Of a DNA stretch of 11,317 nucleotides, positions 5,621 through 11,317 are shown one piece after another. The stretch is from NCBI GenBank assembly GCA_046302815.1, contig JBKCHO010000095.1:1-11317 (forward strand), written 5' to 3'. Positions within the stretch are counted from its first letter, which is position 1. Each line of letters starts with the position of its first letter. The notes beneath the pieces are model-generated. The model saw only the letters and a list, made by a program, of their open reading frames with translations, was not told the DNA's origin and made no database searches. This DNA is from JALRAP01 sp046302815 (GTDB lineage: Bacteria; Bacteroidota; Bacteroidia; AKYH767-A; OLB10). The translations under genes and the position numbers were made by a program.

Positions 5621-6652
5621 TCAAGAAGTGGCCAAACTACGGATCCTTCTGATTAGGGATGGCCCCTCGTAAATAAAGCCAGTATATAATTGTACCAAAT
5701 CGGCACCAGCCTTTATTTTTTCATACGCATCTTGTTCGGACATGATGCCTCCTGAAGCTATGATCACCAATGAGTTGCTCACTTTAGATTTGATGTAGCG
5801 GAGCAGTTCGGTAGATTTTGAAAACAATGGCTTTCCTGATAACCCACCTGCTCCTAGGGACTCGATATCTGTCTTCGACAGGGTAAGTCCTTCACGGCTA
5901 ATGGTGGTGTTGGATATGATTAATCCAGCTAGTTTAGCCTTTAGAACAAGATCGATAATGTCATCTGCTTGTCCCTCTGAAATATCAGGTGCAATTTTAA
6001 GGAAAACGGGAACCTGCTTCTCCTGCGATTGGATCTCCGACATCACCGCTTCCAAAAGCAAACGAAGCGGCTCCTTGTCTTGAAGCTCTCTCAAGCCAGG
6101 TGTATTGGGTGATGAAATGTTAACAACGAAATAATCCACCAACCCATTTAGGGATCGCAGGCAAGCCAGGTAATCCTCAATGGCATTTTCATTGGTTGTA
6201 TCCTTATTTTTTCCAATATTTCCGCCTATTATGATACCTGAATTTTTAAGGGCGGAGAGCCTTTGCACCATTTTGTCGATTCCCTCATTGTTGAACCCCA
6301 TCCTGTTGATAAGCGCTTTTTCAGATGGTAATCGAAACAGCCTCGGCTTGGGATTGCCTTTTTGTGGTCTAGGGGTCACAGTACCAACCTCAATAAATCC
6401 AAATCCAAGGGCAGACAATGCCTCAACTGCCTTGGCATCCTTATCGAAACCCGCGGCTAATCCGACCCTGGAGGGGAATTTAATGCCTGCTATGGTCACC
6501 TGATGGCTTATGTGGGGACCATATACCCATCTCAAAAATGGAAGCAAACCAGGTATTGAACGGGCAACGCCTAGGGCAAAAAAAGCCAAATGATGGGCTG
6601 TTTCTGCGGGAAAAAGAAACAACACGGGTCTTATAAGCCACTTGTATAGCAT
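5621..6652 (-). CDS. pyrD: Dihydroorotate dehydrogenase (quinone), class 2
   Basis: A 343-residue FMN enzyme that oxidises dihydroorotate to orotate, the fourth step of de novo pyrimidine synthesis, and passes electrons to the membrane quinone pool. Class 2 is shown by the N-terminal amphipathic extension (MLYKWLIRPVLFLFPAETAHHLAFF), which forms the membrane and quinone site, and by catalytic Ser181 in VNISSPNTPGLR (177-188); class 1 enzymes have Cys there. Other motifs are GLAAGFDKD (64-72), GFIEVGTVTPRPQKGNPKPRLFRL (85-108), INRMGFNN (115-122), LKIAPD (218-223), ISNTT (246-250), GGLSGKPL (269-276), and the FMN phosphate site ASGGI (299-303) with LVQLYTGFIYEGP. Length is normal. It is the first gene of the minus-strand run and diverges from smpB, so the promoter must lie in the roughly 66 bases between them or inside smpB's 5' end. 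Confidence 0.97.
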   Translation of the reverse strand: MLYKWLIRPVLFLFPAETAHHLAFFALGVARSIPGLLPFLRWVYGPHISHQVTIAGIKFPSRVGLAAGFDKDAKAVEALSALGFGFIEVGTVTPRPQKGNPKPRLFRLPSEKALINRMGFNNEGIDKMVQRLSALKNSGIIIGGNIGKNKDTTNENAIEDYLACLRSLNGLVDYFVVNISSPNTPGLRELQDKEPLRLLLEAVMSEIQSQEKQVPVFLKIAPDISEGQADDIIDLVLKAKLAGLIISNTTISREGLTLSKTDIESLGAGGLSGKPLFSKSTELLRYIKSKVSNSLVIIASGGIMSEQDAYEKIKAGADLVQLYTGFIYEGPSLIRRIRSLATS

Positions 6653-6718
6653 GATGCAAAAATGGGTTTTAGTCCTGATAGTCGGTTAAATATTGCGAAA
6701 TTTGATTCACAAATAGCC

Positions 6719-7186
6719 GTGGAAAAGAAACAAACCAATATCGCAGTAAACCGAAAGGCAAGCTTCGAATATCACCTAGAGGCAACCTTTGAGGCCGGAT
6801 TGGTACTTACTGGCACAGAAATCAAATCGGTCCGAAACTCGCAGGTCAGTTTGGCAGATGCATATTGCGTTTTTATAAATGATGCACTTTGGGTTAAGGG
6901 TATGCACATAGCCGAATACAAGGATGGCTCTTATAACAACCATATCTCGAAACGAGACAGAAAACTGCTACTCAACAAAAATGAATTGAGGAAATTACAC
7001 TCCAGGGTTAAGGAAAAGGGTTATTCGATCATACCAGTAAGGATTTATATCTCCGAAAAGGGATATGCCAAATTGGAAATCGCCTTGGCTAAGGGTAAAA
7101 AGACATATGATAAGAGAGAAGACCTCAAGAAAAAGGATGCTCAAGGGGAAATGGACCGTATGAAAAAGATCAAATCCTCTCGCTAA
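6719..7186 (+). CDS. smpB: SsrA-binding protein SmpB
   Basis: The tmRNA partner in trans-translation, which rescues ribosomes stalled on broken messages. From the GTG at 6719 it is 155 residues, the normal SmpB size. Recognisable parts are the N-terminal NIAVNRKASFEYHLE, the core GTEIKSVRNSQVSLADAY (from residue 32), YNNHISKRDRKLLLNKNE, and the positively charged C-terminal tail GKKTYDKREDLKKKDA that enters the decoding site. The ATG at 6662 would add 19 residues with no counterpart in typical SmpB proteins and would leave only 9 bases to the divergent pyrD start. I therefore prefer GTG 6719, though the longer form cannot be excluded. The stop TAA touches the start region of the FAD enzyme, so the two are probably translationally coupled. 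Confidence 0.95.
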   Translation: MEKKQTNIAVNRKASFEYHLEATFEAGLVLTGTEIKSVRNSQVSLADAYCVFINDALWVKGMHIAEYKDGSYNNHISKRDRKLLLNKNELRKLHSRVKEKGYSIIPVRIYISEKGYAKLEIALAKGKKTYDKREDLKKKDAQGEMDRMKKIKSSR

Positions 7187-7187
7187 T

Positions 7188-8450
7188 ATCCTAACCAACC
7201 ACCAAAATATCGTTGTATCCGGTGCAGGACCTGCTGGTACCATGGCATCCGCTTTCCTATCACAAAAAGGAATCAAACACTTGCTTATTGACAAAGCTGT
7301 TTTCCCCAGGGACAAGGTTTGCGGAGACGCCCTTAGTGGAAAGGTGTTCTCAGTTCTTGGTAAATTGGATAATCAAATTCGAAATCACTTAGCAAATGAC
7401 CCGGATTGCTTTATACCCTGCGAGGGTATAGTATTCATTGCCCCTAATGGCAAATCTATAGACATACCGTTTAAGCCCAAAGGTAAAACACCCGATGTCG
7501 GTCCTTCCGGATTTGTATCAAAGAGACTGGATTTCGATCACTATATACATCGATTCCTTGATTCTGATACATGTACCTTTTTACAAGGTCATATGCTAGA
7601 GGATATTGAAAGGACTAAAGACTTTTTGAAGCTGACGGTTCGTGATGAGTCATCCGAAAAGCTTCTAATCACAACGGACCTACTTATTGCCTGTGATGGC
7701 GAAAGAAGCATAGCAGCCAAGAGACTTGCTGGATTCAAAAAGGAATTGAATCACTATTCAGCCGGGTTAAGGACATATTTCAAAGGTGTAACAGGAATGC
7801 ATTCAGAAAACTACATTGAACTGCATTTCCTAAAAGATTTTCTTCCAGGTTATTTATGGATTTTCCCTTTACCCAACGGCTTATGTAATGTGGGTGCGGG
7901 TATCCTATCCAGTCACGCCTCCCGAAATCACATTAACCTAAGAGATCGCTTAATGCGTGCCATCAGGAATCATCCCGACCTATCCTCCAGATTTACCAAT
8001 GCAGAAATGATTGGTAAGGTAGAGGGTTGGGGACTACCTCTTGGTTCAAAAAGGCGTCGCCTGTCCGGCGATAACTTTCTCCTTACCGGAGATGCCGCTT
8101 CTCTGATTGACCCATTCACCGGGGAGGGAATTAGTAATGCCATGTACAGTGGCATGGCAGCAGCCGAAATAGCCGTTGAAGCCATCTCAAATAGAAACTT
8201 CAGCGAGAATCAGTTGAAAAAATATGACGACCGCATATTCAATAGACTTGGTAATGAGCTTAAGCTGAGTAGAACCATGCAACACCTCTGTAACTATCCT
8301 TTTCTATTCAATATGGTTGTCAATAAGGCAAGTCGCAACAAAGAGCTACGAGAAACCATATCATGTATGTTCGATGATTTGGATATTAGATCCAAGCTCA
8401 AAAGCCCAATGTTTTATTTTAAGTTGGCCTTTGGCGACAAAGTAAAATAA
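7188..8450 (+). CDS. FAD-dependent oxidoreductase, geranylgeranyl-reductase family
   Basis: A flavoprotein of the p-hydroxybenzoate-hydroxylase fold resembling geranylgeranyl-reductase-family enzymes, which reduce isoprenoid double bonds; the substrate is unknown. Counting from 7188, the FAD motif NIVVSGAGPAG is at 7-17, PRDKVCGDALSG at 40-51, the ACDGERS motif at 168-174, GYLWIFPLPNG at 221-231, and the second FAD motif GDAASLIDPFTGEGI at 301-315. The first ATG is at 7242 (residue 19), just after the GAGPAG loop, so it cannot be the functional start. Upstream the frame is open to a TGA at 7161 but has no ATG, GTG or TTG. I provisionally set the start at ATC 7188, one base past the smpB stop, which gives 420 residues and the usual short leader; the true start is unresolved. 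It is followed 68 bases on by nhaD. Confidence 0.88.
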   Translation: MLTNHQNIVVSGAGPAGTMASAFLSQKGIKHLLIDKAVFPRDKVCGDALSGKVFSVLGKLDNQIRNHLANDPDCFIPCEGIVFIAPNGKSIDIPFKPKGKTPDVGPSGFVSKRLDFDHYIHRFLDSDTCTFLQGHMLEDIERTKDFLKLTVRDESSEKLLITTDLLIACDGERSIAAKRLAGFKKELNHYSAGLRTYFKGVTGMHSENYIELHFLKDFLPGYLWIFPLPNGLCNVGAGILSSHASRNHINLRDRLMRAIRNHPDLSSRFTNAEMIGKVEGWGLPLGSKRRRLSGDNFLLTGDAASLIDPFTGEGISNAMYSGMAAAEIAVEAISNRNFSENQLKKYDDRIFNRLGNELKLSRTMQHLCNYPFLFNMVVNKASRNKELRETISCMFDDLDIRSKLKSPMFYFKLAFGDKVK

Positions 8451-8518
8451 CATGTATTTAAATTCAATTATAAAACGAATAGGTTCAATCACTAATTTTA
8501 CAATAAAATAGAAACAAT

Positions 8519-9799
8519 ATGGAAGCCATACTAGCTATTGTATTCATTGTCGGTTATCTGGCCATAGCATTAGAACACCCACTCAATATCAACAAGGCGG
8601 CTCCGGCGATATTAACCGGGGTATTGTGTTGGACGGTTTATGTTGTTTTCTCGTCTGATGCGGAAATCGTAAACCATCAGCTTGCAGAACACCTGGCTGA
8701 AATTTCGGGAATCCTTTTTTTTCTTTTAGGTGCCATGACCATAGTTGAGTTAATTGACTCCCACAATGGATTTGAGACCATCACAAGTCGAATCACGACC
8801 AACGATAAGCGTAAGCTATTATGGATCATTTCAATCATCACATTCTTTTTATCATCCGTACTCGACAACCTTACAACGGCGATTGTAATGACTTCACTGG
8901 CTCGAAAACTGGTTTCGAACCGAAATGAAAGACTCTTGATTGTGGGTATGATAGTCATCGCAGCCAATGCTGGTGGTGCATGGTCACCAATTGGGGATGT
9001 AACAACCACCATGCTTTGGATAGGCGGTCAAATTACTCCGGCCAATATCATTATAAGATTAATCATTCCAAGCCTTATTTGTTTAATTGTTCCATTGTTT
9101 ATGGTAACACATAAGTTCAAAGGATTAGAAACAGTTCGAGAGTCCATCTCTGAGGAAAACCAACCTGTAAACAAAAAAGAAAGGACTCTCATTTTTGTGT
9201 TAGGCATTTCATCCCTTATCATGGTGCCCGTATTCAAAACCGTAACTCACCTTCCACCTTATCTAGGAATCCTTTTGGGCTTGGGTCTAATGTGGGTTGT
9301 GACGGAATTGATGCACAAAAACAAACAATCCCATTTCAAGGGTCAACTATCGGTTACCAGAGCATTGGAAAAAATAGACACTTCAAGCATCTTATTTTTC
9401 CTTGGTATTCTTGTTGCAGTCTCAAGTTTACAAAGCACAGGAATGCTCAAACATGTTGCAGCATGGTTGGATCAAAGCATAGGCGACTTGAATGCGATTG
9501 TGGTCATTTTGGGATTACTTTCATCCGTTATCGACAATGTTCCACTAGTTGCGGCTGCCATGGGCATGTATGACATAACCGTTTATCCAACAGATCATTT
9601 TCTTTGGGAATTCCTAGCATATTGCTGTGGAACTGGAGGAAGCTGCTTGATTATCGGATCTGCCGCTGGCGTAGCTGCAATGGGAATGGAGAAAATTGAA
9701 TTCTTCTGGTATGTTCGAAATGTAACCTTTTATGCCTTGGCGGGATACCTCGCAGGTGCGGTTATTTACATAGCAATGGAACCCTTGTTCATGCATTAA
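8519..9799 (+). CDS. nhaD: Na+/H+ antiporter NhaD
   Basis: A 426-residue inner-membrane antiporter of the NhaD family in the ion-transporter (IT) superfamily, expelling Na+ (and often Li+) in exchange for protons. About eleven or more hydrophobic segments cover the chain. The two inverted halves each carry the discontinuous-helix signature: SSVLDNLTTAIVM with Asp116-Asn117, and SSVIDNVPLVAAAMGM with Asp339-Asn340. Each is followed by a glycine-rich hairpin, ANAGGAWSPIGDVTTTMLW at 150-168 and CGTGGSCLIIGSAAGVAAMG at 370-389. EHPL at 19-22 and FFLLGAMTIVELID at 67-80 are also typical. A hydrophilic loop at about 200-222 separates the halves. The AT-rich 68-base gap upstream shows no clear promoter box, so it may be read through from the FAD gene. 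NhaD is common in marine and haloalkaline bacteria, hinting at a saline habitat. Confidence 0.95.
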   Translation: MEAILAIVFIVGYLAIALEHPLNINKAAPAILTGVLCWTVYVVFSSDAEIVNHQLAEHLAEISGILFFLLGAMTIVELIDSHNGFETITSRITTNDKRKLLWIISIITFFLSSVLDNLTTAIVMTSLARKLVSNRNERLLIVGMIVIAANAGGAWSPIGDVTTTMLWIGGQITPANIIIRLIIPSLICLIVPLFMVTHKFKGLETVRESISEENQPVNKKERTLIFVLGISSLIMVPVFKTVTHLPPYLGILLGLGLMWVVTELMHKNKQSHFKGQLSVTRALEKIDTSSILFFLGILVAVSSLQSTGMLKHVAAWLDQSIGDLNAIVVILGLLSSVIDNVPLVAAAMGMYDITVYPTDHFLWEFLAYCCGTGGSCLIIGSAAGVAAMGMEKIEFFWYVRNVTFYALAGYLAGAVIYIAMEPLFMH

Positions 9800-9821
9800 T
9801 CACTATTCGACGGATGTGATT
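9798..9821. terminator. Possible weak terminator hairpin at the nhaD/OmpA-protein junction
   Basis: AATCAC (9798-9803) pairs with GTGATT (9816-9821). Inside it ATTC (9805-9808) can pair with GGAT (9812-9815), using one G-U pair and a one-base bulge, around a GAC loop. TT follows on the plus strand, and the minus strand reads AATG. It covers both stop codons, which lie only 3 bases apart. It is much weaker than the hairpin near 2020 and may not be functional. Confidence 0.3.
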
Positions 9822-11317
9822 TTGAACTCGGTTCGACGGTTTACCGCCCTACCCTCTTCATTAGTATTCAATTCAACGGGCATCGTATCTCCATATCCCT
9901 CAAATGAAAGTCGACTTGGAGATACACCCTTCGAGACCAAGTGGTCGTACACTGCCTTAGCCCTGTTTTTGGAAAGAATCAAGTTCGATTTCTTATCACC
10001 TATATTGTCAGTATGGCCCGACAACTCAATTTTAACTTTGGGGTTCGATTTCAAAAAGCCTAATACCTTTTCGAGCTCGGGAAATGAGGATTGTTTCAAC
10101 TCGAAACTGCCAGAAGCAAAAAATATATTTTTCAATACCACCTTGGAACCAATACTGATAGGTTCCATTTTGATTTCAATTTGGTAGGGCTTATCAACGG
10201 AACCTGGATTGGTATAGGAGAAATTATCAGAATAGAAAACATATCCCTCCCTGGAAACATTAAGAAGGTATTCCTTTCCAGACGGCAATGAAGCCAAAAA
10301 AGTTCCTATGCCCTCTTCCGTTCCTGACTTGACAAGTGACTTACCAGACTCCAAATCGATGATCTCGTATGAGGCGGCTAGTTTGGCCCGTGTATTGGCG
10401 TCCACGACAGTGCCTTTCACATAACCAGTTGCAATAGGCCTCGCTCGCTCATGAAGTTCGAATTTGTACAAATCCAGTCCACCATAACCCCCTTTTCTAT
10501 CAGATGAAATATAAGCCACATTGCCTTTGGGACCAACCAACAATCCCCTTTCATCGCCAAAGGTGTTTATGGGATAACCCAAGTTGACGGGATTCCCCCA
10601 CGAACCATCAGGGTTTCGCCTGGAAACATAAATATCCAATCCTCCCATTCCTATATGTCCATCAGATGAGAAATAAAGTGTTTGATTGTCTGGGTGTATG
10701 AAAACGAATTCTTCCTCTTCAGGCGTATTAATGTTTGCTGCCAATTTCATGGGTTCGCTCCATTTGCGATCATCCCCGATTTTTGAAACATAAATATCCT
10801 GTTCACGGATGCCTGTTCCCGTAATTCTCCCCCGAATAAAATACAGCGTACGACCATCGCTCGAAAACGAGGGTTGGGATTCCCACATTCCTGTATTGAC
10901 CGGTCCACCAAGATTAAGAGGACGAGTCCAGCCATCTTTACGATTGGCAGAATAATATATGTCACAGGAGCCTTTTCCATCACTCCTTTGACAAGCTGCA
11001 AAAAACAAAACCTTGCCGTCGGATGAATAACAAGGAACTCCCTCATTACCTCCCGTATTCAAACTGCCTCCGGCATTTCTTGCCAATTCCCAAGAATTTC
11101 CTGACCATCTTGATATATAAAAATCCTCATGAAAACGGGTGGATCCCTCTACATCTGGACGATTTCTGGTAAAAATAATAGATTGGTCATCCACAGTAAG
11201 TGAGGGAAAGTATTCGTCGTATCGACTATTAATGGACTCACCCAAATTTTCAGGTTGAAACGAAACAGGCTTCGAAATTGCGTTTATGGCGAATTTGCAA
11301 CACTCTATCCTATACTC
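9803..11317 (-). CDS. PD40-repeat and OmpA-domain outer-membrane protein, 5' end outside the window
   Basis: 504 residues are visible; the frame is open to the right edge, and the TTG at 11245 is not a real start, since the conserved NLGESINSRYDEYFPS continues upstream of it. Residues about 24-285 hold five PD40/WD40-like beta-propeller units, with recurring N-I/V/L-N-T and F-x-SSDG patterns (VNTGMWESQPSFSSDG, INTPEEEEF, INTFGDERG, LYFSSDG). KGTVVDANTRAKLAASYEI begins a carboxypeptidase-regulatory-like domain of about 85 residues. The C-terminal OmpA domain (IFFASGSFELKQSS... to the end) carries the peptidoglycan-binding residues in SGHTDNIG (Asp437) and the NRAKAV helix (Arg452), plus VNRRTEF. 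Such proteins anchor outer-membrane complexes to the wall, and some Bacteroidota members carry N-terminal TPRs. The precise role is unknown. It converges on nhaD with 3 bases between stops. Confidence 0.92.
   Translation of the reverse strand, partial: EYRIECCKFAINAISKPVSFQPENLGESINSRYDEYFPSLTVDDQSIIFTRNRPDVEGSTRFHEDFYISRWSGNSWELARNAGGSLNTGGNEGVPCYSSDGKVLFFAACQRSDGKGSCDIYYSANRKDGWTRPLNLGGPVNTGMWESQPSFSSDGRTLYFIRGRITGTGIREQDIYVSKIGDDRKWSEPMKLAANINTPEEEEFVFIHPDNQTLYFSSDGHIGMGGLDIYVSRRNPDGSWGNPVNLGYPINTFGDERGLLVGPKGNVAYISSDRKGGYGGLDLYKFELHERARPIATGYVKGTVVDANTRAKLAASYEIIDLESGKSLVKSGTEEGIGTFLASLPSGKEYLLNVSREGYVFYSDNFSYTNPGSVDKPYQIEIKMEPISIGSKVVLKNIFFASGSFELKQSSFPELEKVLGFLKSNPKVKIELSGHTDNIGDKKSNLILSKNRAKAVYDHLVSKGVSPSRLSFEGYGDTMPVELNTNEEGRAVNRRTEFKITSVE

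Noticed and set aside
6653..6718. Near matches to TAnnTTTG on both strands between pyrD and smpB
   Set aside because: GAAATTTG (plus) and CATTTTTG (minus) each miss a key base and have no TTG at proper spacing, so they are not reported as promoters.
6995..7315. Minus-strand 106-residue open frame over the smpB/FAD gene junction
   Set aside because: It is antisense to two well-supported genes and shows no recognisable motif; it is a by-product of their codon use.
9292..9573. Plus-strand 93-residue open frame inside nhaD
   Set aside because: It lies in another frame of a well-supported membrane transporter gene and shows no family resemblance.

Overview
The window looks like ordinary chromosomal DNA from a member of the Bacteroidota, most likely a Cytophagales-like lineage. 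The protein families point that way: a DUF4920 lipoprotein, a DUF6580-type membrane protein, a PD40-repeat/OmpA outer-membrane protein, a ComA-like phosphosulfolactate synthase, an NhaD antiporter and a Bacteroidota-type HMG-CoA lyase. The DNA is moderately AT-rich, and start codons lack obvious Shine-Dalgarno sequences, as is usual in this phylum. The organism call is inference. I see no rRNA, tRNA, CRISPR array, insertion sequence or phage gene, and no gene-free stretch over 300 bases.

Layout. (1) Bases 1-1336, plus strand: the 3' end of a comA-like gene, a single-domain rhodanese and shikimate dehydrogenase (aroE), closely spaced and probably co-transcribed. (2) 1456-1998, plus: a multi-pass DUF6580-like membrane protein, preceded by a possible Bacteroidota-type promoter. 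(3) About 2000-2048: a strong symmetrical hairpin shared as terminator by two converging transcription units. (4) 6652 down to 2043, minus: a compact run of pyrD (quinone-linked dihydroorotate dehydrogenase), a DUF4920 lipoprotein, an HMG-CoA lyase-like enzyme and a very long Ala/Glu/Lys helical envelope protein. The last gene is cut by one in-frame TAA. (5) From 6719, plus: smpB, an FAD-dependent geranylgeranyl-reductase-family enzyme immediately behind it, then nhaD. (6) 11317 down to 9803, minus: a PD40/OmpA protein running off the right edge and converging on nhaD.

The genes are mostly housekeeping (shikimate pathway, pyrimidine synthesis, ribosome rescue, Na+/H+ exchange, acyl-CoA metabolism) mixed with envelope proteins. 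I do not find a convincing new multi-gene system. The observations most worth checking are: the in-frame stop in the long-helix gene, at a position where the repeat register predicts Ala or Leu; the 48-bp/16-residue repeat that builds that helix; and the FAD enzyme whose dinucleotide-binding motif lies upstream of every canonical start codon in its frame.
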